A stretch of 64,000 nt of DNA from CAYVVD01 sp964454975. Lineage in GTDB: Bacteria > Bacteroidota > Ignavibacteria > Kapaibacteriales > UBA2268. The translations under genes and the position numbers were made by a program. Under the pieces are notes generated by a model. That model did no database searches and was not told where the DNA came from. It saw nothing but the letters and a program-made list of their open reading frames with translations. The stretch is taken from the NCBI GenBank assembly GCA_964454975.1, contig CAYVVD010000019.1:6937-70936 (forward strand), written 5' to 3'. Of this stretch, positions 45,569 to 55,761 are shown piece after piece. The stretch's first letter is position 1. The number at the start of each line of letters is the position of its first letter.

Positions 45569-47764
45569 GTGGGACCTCGACGTGCAGAGGCTTTTGCCGA
45601 GTCCGGACTGAATACTTTTCGGGATATGCTTTTTAATTTCCCGGTTTCTTATATTGACAGAAGTTCTGCCCTTAGCCTTGAGTCCCTGGCAAAGCGAATG
45701 CGCCAGGAAGACCTCTTTGTAAAAAGCCGGAGCATTTCCTCGGACTCGATTGATTTCAACCTCCGCTCCGAGGTTACTGTTATTGGGGAAGTAAGGGATA
45801 TATCCATACGGCAAATCAGAAATAAAAAGGAATTGCTTACAGTAAGCGTTTCTGATTTTAACAACTCAATTGCAAGAATAAACCTCTGGAACGGGATCCA
45901 GTACTTCCGGGAAAGGTTCGACATAGGTCAATTGCTTGCAATAAGCGGTAAGCCCGAGCTGGATAAATTCGGCATTGTTATTTTTACCCATCCCGAAATC
46001 GACATTATCGAACCCGACGATGCCGATCAATATATGAAAGGTATTATCCTGCCCAAGTACAGGATTACTGAAAAAATGGCTGAGGCAAATATTGGACTGA
46101 AGCTGATGCGTCAAATTATGGCGTTCGTAATCGTGGATGAGTTGCCTAAGATTAATGAAACTTTGCCAAAATCAATAATTGATAAATTTAGATTTCCTGT
46201 AATTGGTGAAACAATTAAAAACCTACATTTTCCCGAATCCCATTCAAAACTGGAAAATTCAATCAAAAGGGCAAAGTTCGAAGAGTTCTTTTTCTATGAA
46301 ATGCTATTAGCTGTTTCACGCTCTAAAATAAAATCCAGGGAAAAAGGAATAATAATCAATCCGAAATCCGAGCTTGCAAGGAAAGTATATGATAAACTGC
46401 CGTTCGAATTGACAAGCGACCAAAAGCGGGTATTAAGGGAAATTGCCGTCGATTTTGAGTCCGGGAGAACAATGAACCGCCTGTTGCAGGGCGATGTCGG
46501 AACGGGAAAAACAATTGTTTCGGCTTTATCGATGCTGATGGCAATTGAAGACGGATATCAGGTTGCTATTATGGCGCCGACCGAGATTCTTGCAGAACAG
46601 CATACCAATACTTTCAGGAAATTCTTTGATACACTCGGGATTGAAATTATACGGCTTACCGGCAGCCTGAAGAATTCTGAAAGAAATGAGGCACTTGAAT
46701 CCATTAGCATAGGGAAAGCCAAAGTTATTGTCGGAACTCATGCCCTATTCCAGGCTGGAGTATCTTTTAATAAACTTGGGATGATTGTAATTGATGAGCA
46801 GCACAGATTCGGCGTAGCACAACGGGCAGATTTGATCCAGTTAGCAAAAGAATCATACGGCAAAGAATTTAGTGAACAGGCGCCACATGTACTTGTTATG
46901 AGTGCTACTCCAATACCCCGAACACTCGAGATGACTCTTTATGGTGATTTGGATGTTTCAACAATAAAGGAGAAACCGGGAAACCGTCAGCCTGTTATAA
47001 CCAAGGTCCGGTTCGAAAGTTCACTTCCGGATATTTATAAATTTATAATGGATGAAGTTGCTCAGGGCAGGCAGGCGTATTTTGTATATCCTCTTGTTGA
47101 GAAATCTGAGAAGCTGAACTTGAAATCTGCTACTGAGCATTTCAGTAAGCTTGATGAAGATATTTTCCCGGGAATTCGATGTGGGTTGCTTCATGGCCAG
47201 ATGAACTGGAAAGAAAAAGAAGAAACCATGAGTAAATTCCTCTCGAAGCAATACATGATTCTCGTTTCGACAACTGTGATTGAGGTTGGAATCGACGTGC
47301 CGGATGCGAGTGTGATGGTTATTGAAAACGCTGAAAGGTTTGGCCTTTCCCAGCTTCATCAACTAAGAGGCAGGATTGGCAGAGGCCCTCATAAGTCTTA
47401 CTGTATTCTGGTAACTAATGACAAACTAAGGTTTGAATTAAGTGACAGTGTAAGGGAAGAGGAAAGGCAAAAAGCCGCTATCAGGCTGAAAACCATGGAA
47501 GAAACAAGCGACGGATTCAAAATTGCGGAAGCAGACCTTTTAATTCGCGGCCCCGGTGATATAACAGGTACCAAGCAATCAGGCATCCCTAAATTTGTTT
47601 ATGCGGATCTGGTAAAAGACCATGAATTACTCATTAAAGCAAGGGACGAGGCATTTGCTTTAATCGAACGCGACCCGCACCTGCGTTCCGACGAAAATAA
47701 AATCACAAGGGAGCATTTCCTGGGAATATTTAAAGGGAGGAGAAGCTATTTTGATATAGCTTAG
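45569..47764 (+). CDS. recG: ATP-dependent DNA helicase RecG
   Basis: A 731-residue fork-remodelling helicase. Wedge/OB domain to about residue 200 (VTVIGEVRDISIRQIRN), helicase motifs GDVGTGKTIVSAL (about 307), MAPTEILAEQH, VGTHALFQ, IDEQHRFGV (DEQH box near 409), SATPIPRT, and QLRGRIGRG with a C-terminal RecG end. The listed GTG start gives MGPRRAEAFAES, but the frame is open for another 21 codons upstream and its last six residues (LQYIKG) complete the family's usual IQYLKGVGP start. No ATG, GTG or TTG lies in that stretch, so the true start is probably a rare codon (ATA, ATC or CTG). Confidence 0.93.
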   Translation: MGPRRAEAFAESGLNTFRDMLFNFPVSYIDRSSALSLESLAKRMRQEDLFVKSRSISSDSIDFNLRSEVTVIGEVRDISIRQIRNKKELLTVSVSDFNNSIARINLWNGIQYFRERFDIGQLLAISGKPELDKFGIVIFTHPEIDIIEPDDADQYMKGIILPKYRITEKMAEANIGLKLMRQIMAFVIVDELPKINETLPKSIIDKFRFPVIGETIKNLHFPESHSKLENSIKRAKFEEFFFYEMLLAVSRSKIKSREKGIIINPKSELARKVYDKLPFELTSDQKRVLREIAVDFESGRTMNRLLQGDVGTGKTIVSALSMLMAIEDGYQVAIMAPTEILAEQHTNTFRKFFDTLGIEIIRLTGSLKNSERNEALESISIGKAKVIVGTHALFQAGVSFNKLGMIVIDEQHRFGVAQRADLIQLAKESYGKEFSEQAPHVLVMSATPIPRTLEMTLYGDLDVSTIKEKPGNRQPVITKVRFESSLPDIYKFIMDEVAQGRQAYFVYPLVEKSEKLNLKSATEHFSKLDEDIFPGIRCGLLHGQMNWKEKEETMSKFLSKQYMILVSTTVIEVGIDVPDASVMVIENAERFGLSQLHQLRGRIGRGPHKSYCILVTNDKLRFELSDSVREEERQKAAIRLKTMEETSDGFKIAEADLLIRGPGDITGTKQSGIPKFVYADLVKDHELLIKARDEAFALIERDPHLRSDENKITREHFLGIFKGRRSYFDIA

Positions 47765-48129
47765 TCAGTTTTTTTTATCTTGCCGTGGGGAGTTGGCTTT
47801 CCATTCTTATCGAGATTCACAAAAACAATTTCATCAATCGAAATTATCAGTTCTTTGCTCATCTTCTTTCGTACTTCACACCGAACTGTAATTGAAGTTG
47901 TGCCAAATTTAACAACTTCAGTTCCGATTTCGATAATGTCACCCTGGAAAGCCGGACGGACAAAATTTATTTCAGACATGTATTTTGTTACAATTGTCTT
48001 GCTGTCGAGTTGGCACATCACAAAAATCGAAGCTTCTTCATCAATCCATTCGAGCAGCTTACCTCCGAATAAAGTATTTCCGGGGTTCAAATCAGGCGGG
48101 CTGACTAATTTTCTTGTCCTGAAATCCAT
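47761..48129 (-). CDS. Hotdog-fold acyl-CoA thioesterase
   Basis: A 122-residue single-domain protein of the YciA/BACH-like acyl-CoA hydrolase family. Visible: NPGNTLFGGKLLEWIDEEASI (helix with the catalytic Asp/Glu region), then MSEINFVRPAFQGDIIEIG and the strand IVFVNLDKNGKPTPHGK. It cleaves acyl-CoA thioesters; chain-length preference cannot be read. Its last four bases overlap the recG stop on the other strand. It starts just 3 bp after the P-type ATPase gene. Confidence 0.88.
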   Translation of the reverse strand: MDFRTRKLVSPPDLNPGNTLFGGKLLEWIDEEASIFVMCQLDSKTIVTKYMSEINFVRPAFQGDIIEIGTEVVKFGTTSITVRCEVRKKMSKELIISIDEIVFVNLDKNGKPTPHGKIKKTD

Positions 48130-48132
48130 ATT

Positions 48133-50869
48133 TCAAAAATTTATTGTTGTTTTTTGTTTTCCAAGAAGTGCATTGAAGAATTTTATAATTTCCACAATTA
48201 TAATAATTGAGAATGTTACACCGCCGACAATGATCCATTCATTAACGCTCAATGGCACTGTATTTAAGAGAGTATTCATAAAAGGCAGCGTAACAGCAGC
48301 AACCTGGAGCAATATCGCCAACATCATAACACCAAGTAGCACAGGATTAGTCAGGATACCAACTTTATCATATTTCTCTGTTTTAGAGAAAGGCAGGTTG
48401 AAAAACAACGACCTGTCAAGCGAACGGGAGTTTTGTACATTCCATATCTGGAAGAAAGCCAATGTGCTAAAAGCCATTGTCTGGGCTTTCATCAGGTCTT
48501 CGGGTGTTGGCGAGAAAATATTCGGCACAGAGAAATGGTAAACACCGAGAGTACCCACCATCATTATAGTCCCTGCGAGGGCAATCCTGTATATGTAATC
48601 CTTCGCAACCAGAGGGTCGTCTTTGGGCCGGGGAAGGAAACGCATAACGTCCCCATGCTCTTTTTCAAATGCAAGTGGGAAAGTTGAAGTACCGTCAGTC
48701 ACTAAGTTAATCCAGAGCAATTGTGCAGGTAGTATGGGCAATGGATAACCAACTATGACAGAAGTTGCAATTGTAAGCAGCCCACCGAAGCTTGTTGACA
48801 GAATGTATAATAAAATATGCTTCAGATTCGACAGTATGATTCTCCCGCGCCGAACAGCTTTTACAATAGTAGCAAAGTTGTCATCGAGCAGAACCATGTG
48901 TGCAGCTTCACGTGCAACATCTGTCCCCGTACCCATAGCAATACCAATATCCGCCTGCTTTAATGCCGGTGCGTCGTTTACACCATCGCCGGTCATGCCG
49001 ACAATTTTGCCGCGTGCCTGCAATTGCTGTACAATCCTGAATTTATGGTGCGGCGCTACACGTGCGTAAACATCAATATCATCTACTTTGTTATATAACT
49101 CTTCGTCGCTCATTTTTTCGAGTTCGAGCCCGCGGACAACTTCAGGACTATCGCCGTTGGCAATACCGACTTTCCTTGCTACAGATCCTGCTGTACGAGC
49201 ATGGTCTCCGGTAATCATAACAACATGAATGCCTGCAGAGTGACATTCCTTAACTGCCTGAACAGCTTCCTCGCGAACGGAATCCTCAATTCCTCCAAGA
49301 CCAACAAAAGTAAGCCCCGAGAGATCATCCAGGCTAATTGGTTCGCTTTTGTCATAATCCATATAAGCAAGCGCCAATACACGCAAACCATTGTCGGAAT
49401 ACAATCCAACCATTCCCTGTATTTTATCAAGGTCAATTTCACCAGTATTATTATCCTTTAGCAACATATTCCCTGAGCGGGCAAGTATCGCTTCGACAGA
49501 CCCTTTTGCAAGAATATATGATTTCCCTTCTTTTTCCACACGGACAGCCATCATCTGGTTTTCAGATTCGAAAGGAATATCCGCATGAATTTTCCAGCCC
49601 TTTTCATCGAAATTCAGCTTTTCTGCGCCAATCATCAGGGCAACTTCAGTCGGGTCGCCACTAATTTTCCACTCTTCACCATTTGCGCTAATTGATGATT
49701 CAGTACAGTATTTTCCAATAAATGCCAAAAGTTCAAGCTGCCTGCTGTCGCTTGCAAGAACCTTTTCACCCGTAATCAGCGAAGAAACTTCACCTGCCTT
49801 TCCGAATCCTGAACCAGAGACGGTGTATTCCTCGCCGGCAGTGAAAATTTGTGAAAGTGTCATCTGGTTGCGTGTGAGAGTCCCGGTTTTATCTGTGCAG
49901 ATTACATTTGTACTACCCAATGTTTCGACTGCAGCTAATTTTTTCACTATAGCATTGTGCTTAGCCATCTGGTTGAGACCTATGGAAAGTGTAATCGTTA
50001 CAGCAACAGGCAAACCTTCGGGGATTGCAGAGACAGCAAGGCCAACAGATGTTAAAAGCATTGTTACCCAGTCGTTACCGCGCAGGAAGCCGATAATAAA
50101 AATTGCTGCCACAGAAGCAAGAATTGCTATGCTAAGCCCTTTGCTGAATTTTTCTATATTGTGTTGCAGCGGCGAAACTGTAATTTCTGCTTCCTGGACT
50201 TTTTGGGATATTTTCCCGAATTCTGTGTTTACTCCGATGCTTGTTACAACAGCTACTCCACGTCCTTTTTGGACAATAGTTCCTGAATAAACCATATTAA
50301 TGCGGTCGCCAAGGTCGGATTCTTCGGGCAGAGTTAAATTATGATTTTTTTCAATCGGGAATGATTCGCCAGTTAGCATTGATTCGTCGATAACCAGGTT
50401 ATTTGTTTCTACGAGCCTTGCATCGGCAGGTACGCGAGTACCGCTTTCAAGAAGAATAACATCACCGGGAACAATTTCATTTGTTTTGATTGTTTCCTGC
50501 TTACCATTGCGAATCACCCTTGCAGTAGGTGCAGAAAGGCTCATCAAAGCACGCAGAGCGCCCTCGGCGCGTATTTCCTGGAAAAATCCAATCAGAGTAT
50601 TAAGAATAACAACAGCTGCTATTACAATAGCATCTTTAGGTTCTGCAACAAACGAANNNNNNNNNNGCAGCAACAATCAGAATGTAAATTACAGGGTCGT
50701 TGAATTGCTCAAGTAGAAGGATTAACTTGCTTTTAGGCTTTGCCTGCGGGAGTTCGTTTTTGCCGTACTTGCTTGCTCGCAGCTCAATTTCCTTCGTGCT
50801 AAGGCCATTCTGCGGGTCAACTTCAAAATCTGTTGTCAGTAGCTGTGTGTCGTAACTATGCCAGTTCAT
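48133..50869 (-). CDS. Ca2+-type P-type ATPase (split by assembly gap)
   Basis: About 910 residues. A cation P-type ATPase of the P2 (SERCA/PMCA-like) group. N-terminal cation-ATPase domain (GLSTKEIELRASKYGKNELP), the actuator loop ESMLTGESFPI, PEGLPVAVTITLSIG in membrane segment 4, phosphorylation site CTDKTGTLTRNQMT, MTGDGVNDAPALK, and a C-terminal transmembrane domain. It probably exports Ca2+ (or Mn2+). Ten N at 50657-50666, in membrane segment 2, break the frame by one base between YILIVAA and SFVAEPKDAIV; the real gap length must be a multiple of three. The gene is probably intact. Confidence 0.9.
50657..50666. other. Assembly gap (10 N) inside the P-type ATPase gene
   Basis: Ten N placeholders. 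Frame analysis requires the missing length to be a multiple of three; a few codons of a membrane helix are probably absent. Confidence 0.9.
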
Positions 50870-50913
50870 ATCAGCACTAAAATATCAATATTAGTGCTCA
50901 TTTCTAAAAAATT

Positions 50914-51558
50914 TTAATTTAATTTTCGCCGGAAGGTATTTTCGGGAGTGTTTTTCAGAACATATCCTTTCGAAATTCCTCTCCCTTTTAATTGTAATCC
51001 CCCCGGTTTGATTCTATTTAATAACAAACTGCTAAAATCCATCCCGGTTAATAATAAACCGTGTAATCCTCTAATAGCACCTGTCAATTGTGATATCCCA
51101 AAATTACTGCTATCCCTTTGCACCTTAGTTTTTGCAGAAGAATCATTATTCATTTCTGCAAGTGAATCGGAAATATCCTGGACTGCAGGTTTTTCTAGGT
51201 AAACAGTGTCGTACTTATGGATTATAGAAGAATTGCTTACTGAATTGAAATCCATTACCACCGCAAAACAGAATATTATCGCAGTTATGAATGCCGCCCT
51301 GTAGAGTGGAATTCTGTAATGGATAACAGATGAGACAATGTCAGCAACACGCAGATGTTTGCGTGCAAATCGCTTGTCCAACCTTTCTTTAATAGCCGGA
51401 TCGGGCTTAATCAGGCCTTTACCTTTTGCAAGTTCTTCCACAGATCGTTTTGCTATTTCTGTGAAGTTGAACTTTTCTTCCTGTGTGATTCCGGGGATTT
51501 CTATTTCGGGAAATTCATCCCGGCCTGTATATAATGAATCGTAGTAGTTATTTTTCAT
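50914..51558 (-). CDS. Single-pass membrane protein, possible anti-sigma factor
   Basis: A 214-residue protein with an N-terminal cytoplasmic region (about 1-80), one membrane segment (about 85-107, PLYRAAFITAIIFCFAVVM), and a Ser/Asp/Lys-rich extracytoplasmic part ending in a basic tail. Its start overlaps the end of the ECF sigma-factor gene by 11 bp. That arrangement suggests an anti-sigma factor or sigma-linked membrane sensor. I see no ZAS zinc motif (HxxxCxxC) and no named family, so the role is inferred from position. Confidence 0.55.
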   Translation of the reverse strand: MKNNYYDSLYTGRDEFPEIEIPGITQEEKFNFTEIAKRSVEELAKGKGLIKPDPAIKERLDKRFARKHLRVADIVSSVIHYRIPLYRAAFITAIIFCFAVVMDFNSVSNSSIIHKYDTVYLEKPAVQDISDSLAEMNNDSSAKTKVQRDSSNFGISQLTGAIRGLHGLLLTGMDFSSLLLNRIKPGGLQLKGRGISKGYVLKNTPENTFRRKLN

Positions 51559-52150
51559 AGGCGTCTTCGTATTTATTCGGGTCGAATACTTCCAGCTTAT
51601 CAGCCAGTTTCCTTATTGTGTAAAACAACCGTGATTTAACTGTCCCGATGGAACAGTCCATTATTTCTGCTATTTCCTGTAGTTGAAGTTGTTCCTGATA
51701 ACGCAGGATAAATGTTGTTCTGTGAGAATCTTTCAGCTTCGATAATTCTTCGCGCAGCGATTTTACAAATGATTTGCCGTCAATCTTTTCTATATAATCC
51801 ACATTCAGCACGTCAGCGAATTCGGGCATGTTATCAAATGTGACAAATGTCCTTCGGGCTCTTTTCCTGTATTCATTGCGGCAAAGGTTTGTTGCAATAG
51901 TATAAACCCAGGTTGAGAATTTCTTATCCGGGTCGAATAGATGGGGTTTCTCAATTATTTTGATGAATAAATCGTGGAGGAAATCCTGTGCTTTTTCTGA
52001 ATCGTTGTTCAAAAGCCTGTTGATGTAGTAGAGTAGCTTTGAAGAATATCTTTTGTATATCTCGTTGAATGCTCCTTTGCTGCCTTTGGTAACAAGGATC
52101 ATCAATTCTTCGTCAGTTTTTGCTGTATAGCTGCTTTTGAACAAACTCAT
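51548..52150 (-). CDS. ECF-type RNA polymerase sigma factor
   Basis: A 200-residue sigma-70-family factor. Region 2 spans about residues 25-95 (FNEIYKRYSSKLLYYINRLL, QDFLHDLFIKIIEKPHLFDP, STWVYTIATNLCRNEYRKRARR), and region 4 about 135-185 (LKDSHRTTFILRYQEQLQLQEIAEIMDCSIGTVKSRLFYTIRKL). It directs RNA polymerase to a small regulon, normally held by a partner; the overlapping downstream gene is the likely partner. It is read divergently from mgtE. Confidence 0.9.
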   Translation of the reverse strand: MSLFKSSYTAKTDEELMILVTKGSKGAFNEIYKRYSSKLLYYINRLLNNDSEKAQDFLHDLFIKIIEKPHLFDPDKKFSTWVYTIATNLCRNEYRKRARRTFVTFDNMPEFADVLNVDYIEKIDGKSFVKSLREELSKLKDSHRTTFILRYQEQLQLQEIAEIMDCSIGTVKSRLFYTIRKLADKLEVFDPNKYEDAYEK

Positions 52151-52224
52151 AAAATTGAACCGTGCGTTTTATGGGCATACGTCACTTATTTCAAATGGTT
52201 CAATTTTATTTCATAGGCAATTTT

Positions 52225-52252
52225 TTTGGTTTTTAATTCTTAGCTAAATTTA
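52225..52252 (+). promoter_or_regulatory. Possible Bacteroidota-type promoter for mgtE
   Basis: TTTG (52225-52228), a 16-bp spacer, then TAAATTTA (52245-52252), one base off TAnnTTTG. The spacing is shorter than usual. mgtE starts 33 bp downstream. Confidence 0.3.
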
Positions 52253-52285
52253 GCGTTTCCGAAATTTAAATCAAAGGGGAGTTTT

Positions 52286-53635
52286 ATGTTAAAAGAACTT
52301 CTTAAGCCCGAAATAAAGGAGCTTATTAATAATCGCAAATGGAACGACCTCAAAGAAGCTCTCAGAAACTGGCCTTCACCTGAAGTAGCCGAACTCCTGT
52401 TAGATATAGACAAATACAATCGGGTCCTATTGTTTCGTGCATTGCCGAGGGATTTATCGGCAGATGTTTTTTCGTACCTGGATTACGATGAAAGAGAAGA
52501 ATTACTATACGACCTGACTGATCAGGAAACACGCGAGCTGCTTTCAGATATGTCCCCGGACGACAGGACTGCATTACTCGAAGAACTACCTTCGAAAGTG
52601 ACCAGAACTATGCTAAATCTTCTCAATCCTCAGGATTTGAAGGAAGCAAGGCAGCTCCTCGGATATCCTGAAGACAGCATAGGAAGGATAATGACTCCTG
52701 ATTTTGTTGCTGTCCGCCCCCAGTGGACTGTTGCAGAAGCATTGAGCCATATCAAAAGATTTGGTAAAGACAGTGAGACAGTCAACAGGGTATATGTAAC
52801 TGACAAATCAGGGAAGCTCCTGGATGATATTCTCTTAAGGCAGATCATTCTTTCGGATGACGAGCAAACTATTGAAAATCTGATGGATTATAATGTCATA
52901 AGTGTCTCAGCATTCGAAGACCAGGAGGAAACAGTCCGCCTGCTGGAGAAATACGATGTAGTTGCCATTCCTGTTGTGGATTCAGAAGGGCAACTTGTTG
53001 GCATTGTAACATTCGATGATATTTTTGATGTTTACGAAGAAGAACAAACCGAGGACTTCCAGAAAATTAGTGGTATCAACCCTGTTGACCAAACTTATCT
53101 GAGTGCCAGTGTTTGGCGGCTTTGGTCGAAGCGTTTTCCATGGCTTCTAACTCTTCTGCTTGCTAATTTTCTGACAGCTGCTGTTATATCAAATTATCAT
53201 CACGTACTCGCTGCCGTTGTTGCTCTTACTTCTTTTATACCATTGCTTATTGGTACTGCGGGTAACTCCGGGACACAATCTGCAACACTTATTATACGCT
53301 CACTTGCAACCGGGGAGGTGGAAATTGCCGACTGGTTCAGGGTAATTTTAAAAGAAATTGCTGTCGGATTGCTACTGGGAATCGCGCTCGGTATAATTGC
53401 CTATCTTGCCGGATTTATTGAAGGTAAAAACAGTGTCGGTATTGCAGTAACTGTAAGCTTGTCCATGGTGATACTGATTATCTGGGCAAATCTTATCGGT
53501 AGCATATTGCCAATTGTTCTTGCAAAAATCAAGCTTGACCCCGCTGTCATTTCAAGCCCACTAATAGCAACATTAATTGACGTAACAGGGATTATCGTTT
53601 ATATCAACATAGCAATAATGGTATTGGAGATTTAA
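52286..53635 (+). CDS. mgtE: Magnesium transporter MgtE
   Basis: A 449-residue Mg2+ channel. N-terminal helical repeat domain (about 1-125, LLSDMSPDDRTALLEELPS), two CBS domains (about 130-250, GRIMTPDFVAVRPQWTVAEA and VVAIPVVDSEGQLVGIVTFDDI) that gate the channel when Mg2+ is low, and a five-segment membrane domain (about 275-449) with the family motif GTAGNSGTQSATLIIRSLATGEV. Its stop overlaps the clpX stop by 4 bp on the other strand. The downstream DNA is fully coding, so no terminator is visible. Confidence 0.95.
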   Translation: MLKELLKPEIKELINNRKWNDLKEALRNWPSPEVAELLLDIDKYNRVLLFRALPRDLSADVFSYLDYDEREELLYDLTDQETRELLSDMSPDDRTALLEELPSKVTRTMLNLLNPQDLKEARQLLGYPEDSIGRIMTPDFVAVRPQWTVAEALSHIKRFGKDSETVNRVYVTDKSGKLLDDILLRQIILSDDEQTIENLMDYNVISVSAFEDQEETVRLLEKYDVVAIPVVDSEGQLVGIVTFDDIFDVYEEEQTEDFQKISGINPVDQTYLSASVWRLWSKRFPWLLTLLLANFLTAAVISNYHHVLAAVVALTSFIPLLIGTAGNSGTQSATLIIRSLATGEVEIADWFRVILKEIAVGLLLGIALGIIAYLAGFIEGKNSVGIAVTVSLSMVILIIWANLIGSILPIVLAKIKLDPAVISSPLIATLIDVTGIIVYINIAIMVLEI

Positions 53636-54906
53636 GCAGAACGCACTTTTTGGCTATCCTTGTATTCATAGTCCGGTTCAGCGCCTTCGCTAATCACTGC
53701 TTCAGTGATAATACAAGCTTCAATATCCGGATTGTCAGGCAGTTCGAACATGAACTTCAGCATTATCTCCTCTGTGATTGCGCGCAATGCCCGGGCGCCG
53801 GTTTTGCGGAGCATTGCTTTTTGGACAATAGCTCTTAGGGCTTCCTTTTTGAAAACAAGGTCGATGTCATCAATCTTGAATAGCTTTTTGTATTGCTTCA
53901 CAATTGCATTTTTGGGGTCTGTGAGTATGTGCATTAATGCATCTTCGCTCAAATCTTCGAGGGGAGCAACCACAGGAAGCCTGCCAACAAGTTCGGGTAT
54001 GAAACCGAATTTCATCAAGTCGTCCGGTTCGGCAAATTTTAACAGGTCGTAATTGTCCTCTACAGAATAATTGCCTTCAGCTGTAAATCCAATGGAAGAA
54101 GTCCTGACTCTTGAGCCGATAATCTTCTCGAGGCCTTCAAATGCGCCCCCACAAATAAAGAGGATGTTTTTTGTATCAACGTAAATGAGTGGTTGTTCCG
54201 GGTGTTTTCTTCCACCTTTGGGTGGAATCCCGGCTCGAGTTCCTTCCAGCATTTTTAGCAGCGCCTGCTGCACACCCTCGCCCGATACATCACGAGTTAT
54301 GCTCGCAGATTCACTTTTTCTGCCAATTTTATCAATTTCATCAATATAAACTATTCCACGTTCTGCAAGTTCAGGCTTATAGTCCGCATTCTGAAGCAAA
54401 TTAAGAAGAACTGTTTCCACATCATCGCCGACATATCCTGCTTCAGTTATCGTAGTTGCGTCTGCAATTGCAAAAGGTATTTTCAGTATTCGTGCAAGAG
54501 TCCTGGCAAGCAGTGTTTTACCGGTACCTGTAGGACCGAGGAGGAGAATATTACTTTTTTCAATCTCCACATCTTCCAATTCATCCGAGCCGCTGTTCAG
54601 GATTCGTTTGTAATGGTTATAAACTGCAACAGAAAGTACTTTTTTTGCAAATTCCTGCCCTATGACGTAATCATCAAGTTTGCCTTTAATCTCAGAAGGC
54701 TTCAGCAGCCTTCCCAAATCCCCATGCAATGAAGTAGAAAGGTTCTCATCCCGGTTTTTCCTGATAATGTCATTTGCATTGTCGATGCACAGGTCGCAGA
54801 TATAAACATTTTCCGGCCCTTCGATAAGGCTTGACACTTCACGCGAAGACCTGCCGCAAAATGAGCAGTGAACTGTTCCGAATCCCGAATTTTTGTTTTT
54901 TCCCAT
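53632..54906 (-). CDS. clpX: ATP-dependent Clp protease ATPase subunit ClpX
   Basis: A 424-residue AAA+ unfoldase that feeds proteins to ClpP. The N-terminal zinc-binding domain has CSFCGRSSREVSSLIEG and CDLCIDNAND; then Walker A LLLGPTGTGKTLLARTLA, Walker B IVYIDEIDKIGRK, the pore and arginine-finger regions (SITRDVSGEGVQQALLKMLEG, FICGGAFEGLEKII), and the sensor-2 helix region near the C-terminus. It lies downstream of clpP on the same strand but behind a terminator-like hairpin, so the two may be transcribed partly independently. Confidence 0.96.
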   Translation of the reverse strand: MGKNKNSGFGTVHCSFCGRSSREVSSLIEGPENVYICDLCIDNANDIIRKNRDENLSTSLHGDLGRLLKPSEIKGKLDDYVIGQEFAKKVLSVAVYNHYKRILNSGSDELEDVEIEKSNILLLGPTGTGKTLLARTLARILKIPFAIADATTITEAGYVGDDVETVLLNLLQNADYKPELAERGIVYIDEIDKIGRKSESASITRDVSGEGVQQALLKMLEGTRAGIPPKGGRKHPEQPLIYVDTKNILFICGGAFEGLEKIIGSRVRTSSIGFTAEGNYSVEDNYDLLKFAEPDDLMKFGFIPELVGRLPVVAPLEDLSEDALMHILTDPKNAIVKQYKKLFKIDDIDLVFKKEALRAIVQKAMLRKTGARALRAITEEIMLKFMFELPDNPDIEACIITEAVISEGAEPDYEYKDSQKVRSA

Positions 54907-54929
54907 AAATCAAATTATCTTTTAGCAAT

Positions 54930-54963
54930 AAAAACGGGTTGCCCGTAAACGGACAACCCAAAA
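54930..54963 (-). terminator. Terminator between clpP and clpX
   Basis: On the minus strand GGGTTGTCCG pairs with CGGGCAACCC (one mismatch) around a short loop, followed by GTTTTTA. It lies about 18 bp past the clpP stop and could reduce read-through into clpX. Confidence 0.65.
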
Positions 54964-54980
54964 TTAACAAATATTATGCC

Positions 54981-55607
54981 TTATTTCTTGCTGTCAGGTT
55001 CTTCTTCCTTGCCTATGCCGGGAGCATGTATTAATATCTTGTCAATAATGCCATATTTCAACGCTTCATCCGGTATCATATAATTATCCCTGTCGGCATC
55101 TTTTTTAATCTGCTTCACATCCTTGCCGGTATGGTCGGCAATGATTTTGAAAAGCGAATCCCTAATCCTTAACATTTCCTTAGTATAAATCTCGATATCG
55201 GATGCCTGGCCCTGTGTACCTCCAAGTGGCTGATGCATCAGTATCCTGGAATGTGGCAACGCATAGCGTTTGCCTTTTGCACCTGCACAAAGCAGAACCT
55301 GTGCCATTGAAGCGCACATCCCTATGCATATTGTAGAAATATCAGGCTTAACAAACTGCATTGTATCGTAAATTGCCATTCCGGCGCTAACACTACCGCC
55401 CGGTGAATTAATATAGAGATTTATGTCTTTATTTGGGTCCTGGCTCGAAAGGAAGAGCAACTGTGCAATTACAAGTGTTGAAATATGGTCGTCAATAGGT
55501 GTGCCGATGAATATTATCCGTTCTTTCAGCAGTCTTGAATATATATCGTATGACCTTTCGCCGCGGCTGGTTTGTTCGATTACTATGGGTACTAACTGGT
55601 TGTGCAT
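54981..55607 (-). CDS. clpP: ATP-dependent Clp protease proteolytic subunit ClpP
   Basis: A 208-residue serine peptidase that forms the ClpXP barrel. Catalytic Ser in CIGMCASMAQVLLCAG, His in LPHSRILMHQPLGG, and the oxyanion/handle motif YINSPGGSVSAGMAIYDTM. The start MHNQLVPIVIEQTSRGERSYD at 55607 is the usual family start; an upstream ATG adds 12 residues. It is the upstream partner of clpX. Confidence 0.95.
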   Translation of the reverse strand: MHNQLVPIVIEQTSRGERSYDIYSRLLKERIIFIGTPIDDHISTLVIAQLLFLSSQDPNKDINLYINSPGGSVSAGMAIYDTMQFVKPDISTICIGMCASMAQVLLCAGAKGKRYALPHSRILMHQPLGGTQGQASDIEIYTKEMLRIRDSLFKIIADHTGKDVKQIKKDADRDNYMIPDEALKYGIIDKILIHAPGIGKEEEPDSKK

Positions 55608-55761
55608 TTTTTGCCTCGATAAATTATAACTTGTTGAAATCAATTAACGTTTATTGAATCACATTCTTTTACAGAAAGAGCATGTATCAAGCTCAAAGGA
55701 AAAGTTAATTTCATTAATTTGAAAATATGAGATAATCAATAGAATTAATATTTTATGAGTT

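Noticed and set aside
48133..50869. Two separate ATPase genes
   Set aside because: Both parts are consecutive pieces of one P-type ATPase broken only by the N gap at 50657-50666.
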